From Rotaria macrura (Eukaryota; Rotifera; Eurotatoria; Philodinida; Philodinidae), in the NCBI GenBank assembly GCA_900239685.1, contig OENT01000066.1, positions 62,001-126,000 on the forward strand: a stretch of DNA of 64,000 bases, given 5' to 3'. The notes beneath the pieces are model-generated. The model did no database searches. It had not been told where the DNA came from and saw nothing but the letters and a program-made list of their open reading frames with translations. Positions within the stretch are counted from its first letter, which is position 1, and the number at the start of each line of letters is the position of its first letter. Shown here in pieces: positions 49,071-58,924 of the stretch. The translations under genes were made by a program, and so were the position numbers.

Positions 49071-50249
49071 TGATGAATGATTCCGGGTGTTATTAGTAAT
49101 AATTAGACTTTACCGTTTGAAGACGTCCACAATAACTTCAATTATTATTTATTATTATGCAGATATAATGTGACCTCTAACATACTATCAAAACCTTTCA
49201 ATATAAGACGATTTCGCGAGTCACCATATTGATGCAACTCCATTTCATAGAAACGAGTGACTTAGGTCCATTAGTTTCATATAATTTCTTAAGAGATAGT
49301 CATCGATTCTGATTCTGAATCTGAGATCTTAAAGACAAAATTGATCAATCACCATACGCATAACTGTTTTCCAATATGATGCACGATGCTCATAATGTTG
49401 TGACGCTATTCAACCGAGGTTTCTGACCGTATTCGAAAAACGCAATGCAGGGTTTTTTAGAGCACGTTTCGCTCAACAAATTCCTGTATTTCAGATTCCA
49501 GTAGAATGTAGCCATTTTTAGATAAAGAAGCCTACTTTTTTAGCTCATTTACATAAGTAAATCATTGAAAAATGGCTTTGAGTAATTTTAAACCACCCTA
49601 TCTTGTAGAGCTAATCGAGCTGAACATTTCGATACTTTTTTAAATCAAAAACAAAGTCTAGAATTAAGTGTGCTAGAGCCGAAATACCAAAACCCCTTTG
49701 GTATTTCTAATAAAAAACCAGTTTTAGTATTTTCGCTATAAAACATTTTTTCCGTATGAATTTTTATGTTTTTAAATACCAAAATGATCACCGAAACGAG
49801 CTCTACAAAACTAGAGGAAAAAAACTAAAAATTTGGATACTTTGTGCATTTTTGGTTGAGTTCCCATGCAACAGCCCAATAGGATTTTAATCCAAATTTT
49901 ACTGGATTTTTAAGATTATTATTTGATTAACAAACAAATTACCGTTCGTTTCGTCGATTTCAATCCATTATATGTTGGATTTTGGTGCAGAAAAACCAGA
50001 TTATAATGTACTCAAATCTCGCGTAATTTGACATTTGTTTTACTGGATAAAATATACTTAAGCCAGCGAAGATTTAACTCGGCCCTTGTCTTCTTTTGCA
50101 TAGGTTTTTCAAATAGCACTATTTCGATGATTTAGAAATGTGGATTTACATAGTGCGTTATATTGATGAATAAAAGAAAGGTGTTTGGGAGAACGCGCCA
50201 TTTATCTAAACAAGAAAGATCAAAAGCAAGATTTCAAATTCACATCTTA

Positions 50250-52190
50250 CTTAAAACGACCCATTTTTTTACATGATGCAAGAATGTCAATAAATAAGAA
50301 AATTAGGTTTCCTTAAATATTACGATCATTGTTGCTCAGACGATGTGAAAAAGAGCGATGATCACGAATGGAGAAAATTTCAACCAAGCACTTACTATTT
50401 CGATCCTTCTCGCTTGTGTCAAGTGATGGAGAGCTAAATGATACTTTTGTGAGCAACATCACCATTTACTATTGTCTGCAGATGCATATGAAATGATTCT
50501 AGATGCAATTAATGTTAGACTTTTATTTCTTACTTAAATCATGCAATAGTAATTCGTTCCATATTGTCCAAGACTGAGAAATACGAACTGCATCCTATCG
50601 GAAATTCACGGCATTGTCGACCTGGATGTTCGAGATGAATTTTCTCAGTCGCTTTGATAATGTTCAAATGATGTAGCTACTTGCAACTGACACTTGCATT
50701 GTGTCAGCCTTTAGCCGAATGGTTTGGTCGAGGTACACAAGCAATAGCACGATCATGAATATTCTATAGGCCATGCTCAAAGTGGGGCTTCTTTCGGGCA
50801 AATTCTAAAAATTCAGAAAGGGTTTTTAATTTCACAAGAATGAAGAAAAAGACTCTTTTCTGGATTCTCTTATCCGAATTCTTTCGAGATAATCCAGTAA
50901 AGTTTTTTCGCCATTGTCGGAGTCGTCGAATTCTTCGATAGCTAAATCAAACGCTGTGACAAGGTCAAGCACTGGAACAAAGGCGGGAGCATTCAACCTT
51001 TGAACATTTAGACGAAAATACTCATCCTCTCTATATTTCATTGTCATTGTTTTCTTTTCAACTTGCTGCCACTACGCTTTGAGAAAAATTGAAGATACAT
51101 ATTCTGCAAAGAAAATGTAATTATCATTATGTTTCCTTAATTAAGGACAATGATACATTCATGTAAAACGTTGCGTAAGTTCTCTTTCACCGATTTAATT
51201 ATACCCTTTCGTGATGTCGTTCATGATTGGTTCTTGTTGAAAATGTTTTTGCTCGAGCACTTTTTTGAAAAATAAACTGTGATCTTGATTACTTTTATCA
51301 ATTAATATTGCATACACAAGAGAAAAAATATTGTAGGCGTCATATAGCATGTGACGTAGAATTGATAAAAAATCATGCGAGCACACCTACATAAAATATT
51401 ATTAAAAAGGAACGATACAGATATTTAATTAATCTCTTTGATTGTTCAATTAGCAAGCCAAGAGTTACACTTCGTTGTAAAGAGACATTTTTGACTTCGT
51501 GCTAGATGAAATCTTCAGCACAATCTGGCTCACTTAGTTTTTCAGTTAAGCAATCATCAGCATCTATCGCTTCATAGCATTATGTTGCACTCGAGTCACA
51601 ATCATGAATACGTCAGTTCTTGGAAGTTCATCAGCAACATTGAGGGAGTATGTCCACCAAGTTGGATGAAGAATTATATTGGTTTGTTTATCGTTCATCG
51701 AAGCGCCACATAGAATTCCGTTCTCTACTTAAACAATCTGGAACATCTTTAGGGCTTGGAGCATGGCAGCGCAATGTTGGTTAAGAGGGAAATATGCCCG
51801 TCAATAAATTGTTACAATAGCACGAATAATTAATTGATATATGTAAAGGGACTTTGCCTTTCCCATCTCGACTCTGACATTGAAGGATCAAATTTGTTGG
51901 TCTATTACGTTCTATGAAGTGTAGACATATATTTCATTGTGAAACCTTGAATTTTTTATACAGAACGAGATTCTCCTGATTTTTACAATTTGTGGGGGGA
52001 GTTGTGTGTAGTGTAAAATTGAGATTTTGAAGTATATGTTGAATCCCATCAATGTATATTTTTATATATCCTGATCATATAATTTAAAATATTCCATCAG
52101 TGTTACCGTTGGTCTAGCGTATGTCAAAACTCATTAAGTAATTCACAAATCTAACTATTTATCGACCACTTTAGCTGTATAAAAATCACA
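50250..52190. other. Block B interval with decayed coding fragments
   Basis: Minus-strand fragments at 50832-51047 (LDLVTAFDLAIEEFDDSDNG) and 51195-51386 (LRHMLYDAYNIFSLVYAILI) look like pieces of real protein but are flanked by stops and share no frame. The interval replaces a shorter, different stretch of block A. I suspect a dead transposon or retrogene; no family was recognised and no terminal repeats were found. Confidence 0.35.
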
Positions 52191-52200
52191 TTTTTATAAG

Positions 52201-52415
52201 ATATACTTTTCTTCGTATTAACTTTCGATGTTTGAATTTTCATTAAGAAAAAACAAAAATGATATGTCATTCGTGTTTCGTTAGCTCAATGGTAAGAGCA
52301 CTGGTCCAGTTAACCAGCTGTCATGTCTTGGGTTCGATTCCCGAACGAAGCATACCATTTTGTTTTTCTGAATGAGAAATTCAAACATCGAAAGATAAAA
52401 GGAAGAAAAGTATAT
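52201..52415. repeat. Inverted repeat with a tRNA-like gene at its centre
   Basis: The left arm (about 52201-52266) and the right arm (about 52352-52415) are imperfect reverse complements: both read ATATACTTTTCTTC, then ACTTTCGATGTTTGAATTT or its close match, then AAAAACAAAA..TGRTATG towards the centre. The 77-nt tRNA-like gene fills the loop. The structure is not in block A. Confidence 0.7.
52275..52351 (+). tRNA. tRNA or tRNA-like gene, possible Thr(AGT)
   Basis: A cloverleaf can be drawn. The 7-bp acceptor stem is GTTTCGT with ACGAAGC, and the D arm is GCTC/GAGC. A 5-bp anticodon stem CTGGT/ACCAG holds the loop CCAGTTA, and the T arm TTGGG/CCCGA holds the loop TTCGATT. The pol III A box (TTAGCTCAATGG) and B box (GGTTCGATTCC) are intact. 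Oddities are C instead of the near-universal T at position 33 and a variable region of about 10 nt. If positions 34-36 are AGT the isotype is Thr. It may be a functional tRNA, a pseudogene or a tRNA-derived mobile element. Confidence 0.6.
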
Positions 52416-52846
52416 CATATAAACATGTATAACTCCTTTCTAATATCTATTAATAACCATCACATTTGTTCAGAATTTTCTATTGATCCAGTTTTTCAAT
52501 TAAAGTCATAAGCCTTAGAACAATCTTTTATTTTTTACATGTTTCACATATTCGCATTTCTTTATATTATTAATCTCTGGGTTTGATTGTTTTCCAGAAA
52601 ACTTTTTTTTTTGTTCCAATAAGCTTTTCTGATCCACTCTACACGACGTATCGCACCTCAAAACCATACCTTCACTATTTAGAAAGAACTTATATCTTAT
52701 AACATGAGTTTTGAAAATACTGAGGTACCTGAAACTTTCTCAGTCATTCAGATATAGTCGGGTGCAATTCGTGCGATTCTTTCTAAAGATATGACATAAA
52801 TATAATTTAAATTAAATGTTAAGAGCGTAAGTAAAACTCCGAGAAG

Positions 52847-53083
52847 GTGATAATCCGTGTTTTATACTCAGCACATGTTGATAGTGGTCACAAGAATCAA
52901 TTTTCGTTCCTTCAAATATACAATAGATACTTTGATAAGTGAGGTGCAACGTTTATTGATTAATGACTTGATAATGAGAAATTATCAAAACTGACATATT
53001 TATTGCACTCCAGCTTTCTCTTTCTGACAACAAACGATGATCCTAGTGAGAACTGGAGCTCATTCCAGAAAATCGAGAAATAG
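52847..53083 (+). pseudogene. Coding remnant (block B copy), frameshifted
   Basis: Matches the 79-codon frame at 39350-39589 of block A (conserved DTLIS.VQRLLIN and WSSFQKIEK) but has a 2-nt deletion in the first third and a 1-nt deletion after VQRLLIND, so it is not translatable. It marks the empty site for the CACTAG element of block A, 7 nt after its stop. Confidence 0.5.
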
Positions 53084-54160
53084 AACCCGCAAGCGATGAA
53101 ACACTTGAACAAACATAAATTCAAGAAGAAAACCATTGTCTGACAACGAGAACTAATTACCTTGAATCATATACTCCACAGTCAATCTGGTAATAACAAA
53201 GTTAAAATCTTTTAACCATTTCTCTAACGTCAAACAGAATTTCAAAACAGATCAGCAACAATCAGTCGTACCAACTTTTTGCTTCCAACGATGAATTACA
53301 ATAGAGATGCTCTTTCTAAAAGAGAAATCAAAATCTAAATATTGGAATTGACTACACACGATCTCCTTCTCCGCTAATGGGGAGAAAACGATGGTATCGC
53401 TTTCCTTTCTTTCAAGAAATTCTACGAAGAATGTTCGTTTTTTGTGAGTGGAAATATTATCTCACTAATAATTTAACGATCAACTCATCATTTCATCAGC
53501 CGAACAAAAAAACAAAAAAAGCAAAACCGATTCCGTTGCTTGTGTCACATTTTTCGTGTTCATGAAGATATAGTCTTTTTTCCGGAGGGCACACTATTTA
53601 AACCACGAATCACACATCCACTAGAACTCCAGTAAATTGAGTTCGAAACATGTTAGCATACGACCATTTTTTTCGATATTCGTGAGGAACTCTCGAATGA
53701 AGGCTTTTTTTGCAGAGAACGGTAGCTTATTCAAAAAGATATCACTCTTCCACTACTCAAGTCACAAGGAGAGAAACGGGACATGTGCGAATATAACTGA
53801 CACATCCTTCCCTACTTCATTTTTCAGGTTCCACAAAGAATTATTTGTTTAGCAAGCAGCCCAGTCTTTCATGCAGATGCCACTTATCCATCTCTGCCCT
53901 CAACAGCAGTGAACGAAATTAAGAAGCAGGATGTCATGACATCCATTTTCTCTTCTTTGCGACCCAACTCCAAAGCTTGTTCTCCTTGCAGGGGAAAGTA
54001 GACATTTGAAGAAGAAGCTAAACACGCTCACCTCCGCAGATCGGGAGAAAAACAAAAGCGGCAACCGCGGCTTATTTTTGTTCTGTTCTTCGCTTTCCAG
54101 AAAAAATTTGTTTTATTTCCAAGTGAGGACAAAATTTACTGGACGACTAACACGCATACT

Positions 54161-54774
54161 ACACTCTAAAAAAAATAGGTTCTTTCCGGAACTTAAAAAA
54201 GTTCTTCCCATGGGCACACCGGAAGAACTTTTTTAGGTTCTGTATAGAACTTAAAAAGGTTCGGTGTCAAAGCTACAAAACCTTATCATGATTTACAAAA
54301 CCTGAAAGGTTTTGCAGGTTACAAGCCAAACCTTTTAAAGTTCTATACGGAACCCAAAAATCTTCTTCCGGTGTGCCCATGAGAAGAACGTTTTTCAGTT
54401 CCCAGGTAGACGATTACGGACTTCGTATACGGCAGTAAACGAACGTATAACCTCCCCACACGACCGACAACGGTCGTATCATAGCGTTTTACCTGGTCCA
54501 GTATTACGGCCGTATATTGCCGTGTCGTGTAAGGACAAATACGATCGTATATAGAGGAATACGGTGGAAAATGGACACCGTTTACGGGTTTTGTATACGA
54601 GGACCATAAACGATCGTTTTACTCTCCGTATATCGTCGTATTTCCCCGTATACGACATGGAGATATACGATCGTAATACTGGACCATGTATTTTGCCGTA
54701 TTTTTCCGTATACGATCGTTTACGGCCGCGCTTGTTCTACCTGAGTTCCGGAAAAAACCTATTTTTTTGGGTGT
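54161..54774. mobile_element. Foldback element interrupted by a second element
   Basis: Outer ends ACACTCTAAAAAAAATAGG and the complement of CCTATTTTTTTGGGTGT pair; next, GGTTCTTTCCGGAACT pairs with AGTTCCGGAAAAAACC. Inner parts carry AGTTCTTCCCATGGGCACAC and its complement near the far end, so the original element of about 270 nt was a long hairpin. It sits inside the tandem array and is interrupted at 54403-54743 by another element. Confidence 0.7.
54403..54743. mobile_element. Nested MITE with CAGGTAGA ends and AGTTCC target duplication
   Basis: Starts CAGGTAGAC, ends TTCTACCTG, and is flanked on both sides by AGTTCC (54397-54402, 54744-54749). The interior is full of CGTATACG and TACGATCGTA palindromes, unusually CG-rich for this window. 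Being inside the outer foldback, it is the younger of the two. Confidence 0.75.
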
Positions 54775-55969
54775 ATACATACAGTAAAATTAAACGAGAA
54801 ACATGTTAGCATGCGACCATCGTCTTTGTTTTGATATTTGTGAGGAATTCTAGAACAAAGATTTTTCTTGCAGAGAACGCTGGCGTATACAAGTAGATAT
54901 CGCTCTTCTACTCCTATAGTCACACGGTGAGAAACGTGACTTGTCAGGATAAAAATGGCACAGTCTTCACTACTACATTTTCGCGGCATGTCTACTCTCA
55001 ATAGAAGTGAAGGGAATCGACAACCATGCCGCCACGACACCACTTTTCCTTTTTTCGCGAGCAGCCCCCAACACCTCTTCTCTGTTTCAGTGAAAGTGCA
55101 CATTTCAAGTAGGAGCTACTCACGCACACCTTCGCAGATCGGAAGAAAAAAAAGCGGCAACGGCGGCTTACCTTTGTCCTGCTCTTCGCGCTCTAGAAGG
55201 AATCGTTTTTATTTCCAAGCGGGCACACTATTTAAAAGACTACTTAACGACCCCCTACACATTCATTAAAATTAAACCAAAAACATGTAAGTATACGAAT
55301 ACTTTTTTCGATATTCATGAGGAATTCTGGAACGAAGGCTTTCTTTTCAGAGAACGCTAACTGATACTAGTAGATATAACTTTTCAGGTCATGAAGTCAC
55401 AAGGTGAGAAACGTGACTTGTAAGCATAAAAATGGCACATTCTTCCCCATTACTTTTTCGGGGTTCTATGAGTAACAGTTTTTTCTGCCAACCTGCTGAA
55501 TAATAGACGGGGACGCCATTTATCCATGCCTGCTCTGAAGAGAAGTAAACGGGATGGAGAAGTACGGATCCGTGACATCCATTTGCTTTTCTTTGCGAGC
55601 GACGCCGAAACCTATTCTTCGTTTCAGTGAAAGTGGACATTTCAAGTAGAAGCTTTTTACGTACACCTTCTTCGATCAGGAAAAAATAGAAACAGCCAAT
55701 AACTGTCTTCCTTTTGTATCCGTTGTTCGTGTTCCATAAGGAATTGCTTTAATTTCCAAGGGGGCACACTATTTGAAGGACGACTCTGAGATTCACTACA
55801 CATCCATTAAAATTAATCCAGAAACATGTAAGCATTCGACCATCGTCTTTTTTCAATATTCGTGAGGTATTCTAGAACAAAGGTTTTTCTTGCAGAGAAC
55901 GCTAACGTATACAAGTAGATATCTCTCTGCCACTACTCAAGTCACAAGCACCATGTGATGTCTTTTTAG

Positions 55970-56514
55970 AGTTTCTGCAGAAACTCAATATAATGGCGAA
56001 GGGGTGGGTACAGTAGATGGATGGGCTTTAGTAGATATATGATACATGGGGGCACAGGTATTCTAGGTTGTGGGACATGCGGGACTATAGATGGTGATGA
56101 GGGATGTGGTACTGTAGGTGCTGGTGGAGGATGTAGTAGTTATAGGTGATACAGGAGAATTTAGAGATAGAGGAGATATAGGAGATCTTGGGTGTGTGGC
56201 GGAGGGTGCGGGTGCAGCTGCGGCTGACGGTGCGGGTGAGGGTGATATTATCTCTCCCCTCAGTCACCCACACCCTATATCTGCAATATCTCCTATTTTT
56301 CGAATATCTCGTCTATCTCTAAAATCTCCTCTATCATCTATAACTACACTACATCCCCCACCAGCACCTACAGTACCACATCCCACATCACCATCTATAG
56401 TACCGCATGTCCCACAACCTACAGTACCTCTGCCCTTATTTCCTATATATCTCCTATGCGTCCTACATCTACTATATCTCCCCTCGGTATTTAATCGAGT
56501 TTCTGGAGAAATTT
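55970..56514. mobile_element. Imperfect 0.54-kb foldback with G-rich/C-rich arms
   Basis: The left arm (to about 56165) is G/A/T-rich, with GTGGGACATGCGGGACTATA and GTACTGTAGGTGCTGGTGG. The right arm (from about 56320) is its imperfect complement (CCACCAGCACCTACAGTAC, TATAGTACCGCATGTCCCAC). Short TTTCTGCAGAAACTC-type sequence pairs at the outer ends. The centre (about 56180-56280) carries GGGTG repeats. It occurs only in block B and contains a chance 132-codon frame. Confidence 0.6.
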
Positions 56515-57194
56515 AAATTCAACATGAAACCGCAAGCACAGAAACAAGACCTGGCAAAGCACAAACAGCCTATTCTTTTCTACTACTTTGGTTGGGTTCG
56601 TCGAGTACTAGTTTACTTTTCGTCAAGGACTGTATATTTGAAGGTGAAGTTACACGTTCTTCGAAACTCGCGAATGTTGAAACAAGAAGCATATAATCAT
56701 CGATGGATTGTTGCGCATGATTTTAGATTGATAGGAGGTGACGGAAAGACTGTTTTTGCAAAGAAAGGTAAATATTCCAATTGGATTTGATTGTTTCGGT
56801 CTCCATGTCTTTTCCTGAGCGCGTGTATAAGTAGAGATCTCTCGTATTGTTTCCTGTTAAACGGAGAAGTTTACGTGGGTATGTGTTCGAGGAATGAGCC
56901 ATGTTAATAGTTATAACTGAGATCAGTCATGCATTCCGGCATTCATTGGTAAAGATGGGATTGAGTAAGGAGATAGAAATCGTAATTCTCTGTTTGTTTG
57001 GAGAATTTGTGAGCGAAGTGATTGTTGTTGAACCGAAGACTACAGAATTCACTGAGAAGTCACTCATTCATTCTCTATTTCATTAATACAGATATGGAGT
57101 ACTTTAGAAAGAAACCTATCGTTTATTTGGTTCCCTTCTTTAAGAATTACTTTTCCCAGAAGAGAAAGCTAAATATTTCAAACATATGTCAGTT

Positions 57195-57381
57195 GGGATA
57201 CAACGGTAACGATAAACCAAGGGGGAAACATGATAATTCATTCTTTACGTACATTTAGATACTTAATCGTACTTTACCGTACTTTAAAGTACAAAAGTAT
57301 CATGTTTCCCCCTTGAGATAACCGCTAAAAGCGGTAACCGTTCCACTGGTAACCGGTAATATACCGTCATCGTTGCATCCC
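57195..57381. mobile_element. 187-bp MITE directly upstream of copy B promoter
   Basis: GGGATACAACG at the left pairs with CGTTGCATCCC at the right; inside, AGGGGGAAACATGATA pairs with TATCATGTTTCCCCCT. TT flanks both ends, a possible 2-bp duplication. It ends 23 nt before the TATA-like box of the copy B gene, and nothing similar is at that place in block A. Confidence 0.65.
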
Positions 57382-57404
57382 TTAACCTAACAAAGCGATT
57401 GGGA

Positions 57405-57410
57405 TATAAA
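57405..57410 (+). promoter_or_regulatory. Conserved TATA-like box of Cys-rich gene, copy B
   Basis: TTGGGATATAAA as in copy A (45044-45049), about 55-60 nt before the conserved leader exon, here with a MITE immediately upstream. Confidence 0.4.
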
Positions 57411-57526
57411 CTGTTCCCTGAATAGAGACGGAATTTGCACTTGAATCTTTTCAATTGATTTTAGATAAGAATTTGAAAGAATTACATCTGATTTCTTTGG
57501 AAAATCGCCAAATCTATCAACACGAA

Positions 57527-58924
57527 ATGTAAGTACTGTTTTCTAAAAATATAAAGAATTTCATCCACATTTAGATAAAGTTCAACTCAATCATAGGCGT
57601 TTACAATTTGTCTCGCACTAAACATACAAGAAAAAAGAACAAGTTTCTCTGAAACCACATGTTTTTCATGACATATTTTATTCGTCTGACAGATATGGAA
57701 TTCTGAGTCATCGTTTTCTACTCGAAATCATACCATTACTCTTTGAAACGATTATTGGATTTATCTTAATATTCTGTTGTCAAAATCATTAGGCTGTTAA
57801 AGAGATTTCGATTACATCTAGAATTGCATTTTACTGTGCGACTTAATCAAAGGATATTAACTTTTCGAACGGTTTGAAAGAAACCTCAATATCACCCATG
57901 CTCATATTAAGTAATCGGTGTGCAGATCTTTCGTATTGAATATTCAATAGCCATTCGATAGACGCAGATTAGTCACGAGACATTTGTGTTGGTATTAAGA
58001 GTACAACCTGTGTGCATATTTGATTGACCTGAAGTTGATAGAATAATCAATCACAATCCGGCTAGATTCTCTGATCTCATGAATTGCTGATATTACCTGT
58101 TTGTTCACTTTCGTCTGTACTGATCCTGCACTCGGTCCTCCAATTTCTCTAACTCATCATGTTCTCTGTAGTATACAAACCTCTGTTCTGTTTGAAACAG
58201 ATAGTCTAGTGTAATGAATTACCTTGAACATAGAATAGCGATAATGTTAATCCTTCAATTTCTCAGAAGATCAGAATACAGCGACTACTGTAATAGTGGT
58301 GAAAGAGTTTAATCTTCACTTTAGTTACAAAAGTATTATAATTTCTCTTGAAAGCAGTTTCAATTGAATGGCAGTGAATTTTCCACGCCTGATTATTATC
58401 GACAGGCTAGAATTCTTTTCACTTTAAGGGCACCCGGTCAAAGTCGACCTGTAATTATGGAGCAACCTTCACCAACGCCTAGTGTATTTATACTCACTGG
58501 TGACGAACAAATCAGATACAGTTATCAAAATGAGCCAAGTACATGTGCTCCAACATTTAGTGTCTATGTAACCAATGCTCGAGTCATTCAAAATTACGAG
58601 ACTTGGACATGTTGTGGAAAAGAAAGTCGTGATGATAAGATGGTTTTTCTCTCAGAGATTGGTTACATACAAAATGCCTTCAGTGGAAGAATTAATAGAA
58701 AACAGTGTAATTGTGCAGACATCTTATGCTGCTGTTGTCAAATGTGCTGCGTAAAAGATCGTGGCAAGCTATTAAGTCTCCATGGAACATATGGTACGGC
58801 AGTATTCACCTTCCCCAATCGTGCTATCTTACATGCTTATCACGATATTCCAGCCGCTATAGTAGCCAATAAAGCAGCAGGAGGCCAAATCGCCAGATTA
58901 ATTACTCACGATAATAAACTTTGA
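57527..58924 (+). CDS. Cys-rich protein of unknown family, copy B; start codon split by an intron
   Basis: Same gene structure as copy A. The leader exon (about 57465-57528) ends CACGAAAT|GTAAGT, and the second exon starts with G at 58429 after TTTAAG, so ATG is again made by splicing. The 165-residue product starts MAPGQSRPVI, aligns with MTSDQSHPVI of copy A, and has about eight more residues at the C-terminus. The CCCC.M.CC cluster, DRGK, GTYG and DIPAA.VANK.AGGQ blocks are kept. The intron is 900 nt. Without this splice the second exon is open a further 65 nt upstream, but only a TTG is available there and copy A has a stop in the matching place, which supports the spliced start. Neither copy shows a disabling change, so both are probably expressed. 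Function unknown. Confidence 0.65.
57973..58261. promoter_or_regulatory. Ultraconserved intronic block, copy B
   Basis: Partner of 45609-45897 (two differences seen in about 290 nt). See that entry for possible roles. Confidence 0.6.

Larger units (their letters stand above)
47746..49878. mobile_element. DNA transposon with 393-bp terminal inverted repeats and decayed internal genes
   Basis: Arms 47747-48139 and 49485-49877 are almost exact reverse complements, starting TGGACTGTTGCATGGGAAC and ending with the complement of TGGGCTGTTGC. ATA flanks both ends (47743-47745, 49879-49881), a possible 3-bp target duplication. The right flank AATAGGATT is also found in block B at about 59760, near the matching unoccupied place. 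The 1.35-kb interior has minus-strand coding remnants (about 49055-48780 and 48720-48359) broken by stops and a shift. No catalytic motif was identified. The near identity of the arms suggests recent activity although the gene is dead, so it was probably moved by a related transposase. It lies between blocks A and B. Confidence 0.75.
53637..55945. repeat. Tandem array of about 0.5-kb units
   Basis: Units run 53637-54160, 54775-55268, 55269-55804, and a partial one 55805-55945. Each opens near AAACATG.AAGCAT.CGACC, continues TTCGATATTCGTGAGGAATTC, TTGCAGAGAACGCTA, AAGTCACAAG.GAGAAACG, and closes with TTTCCAAG.GGGCACACTATT. Unit 1 and unit 2 are separated by a nested mobile element. Units differ enough that the expansion is not recent. 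Small open frames in the units are not shared between them, so the array is noncoding. Confidence 0.7.

Noticed and set aside
54006-55640. Open frames of 76-114 codons in the tandem array
   Set aside because: They are not conserved between array units and change frame from unit to unit.
56118-56516. 132-codon open frame in the G-rich foldback
   Set aside because: It follows the hairpin (Gly/Asp-rich in one arm, Pro/Ser-rich in the other), has no homolog that I recognise, and is absent from block A.
58364-58428. Upstream extension of copy B coding sequence from a TTG codon
   Set aside because: There is no ATG, the matching stretch in copy A has a stop codon, and the spliced AT^G start explains both copies.
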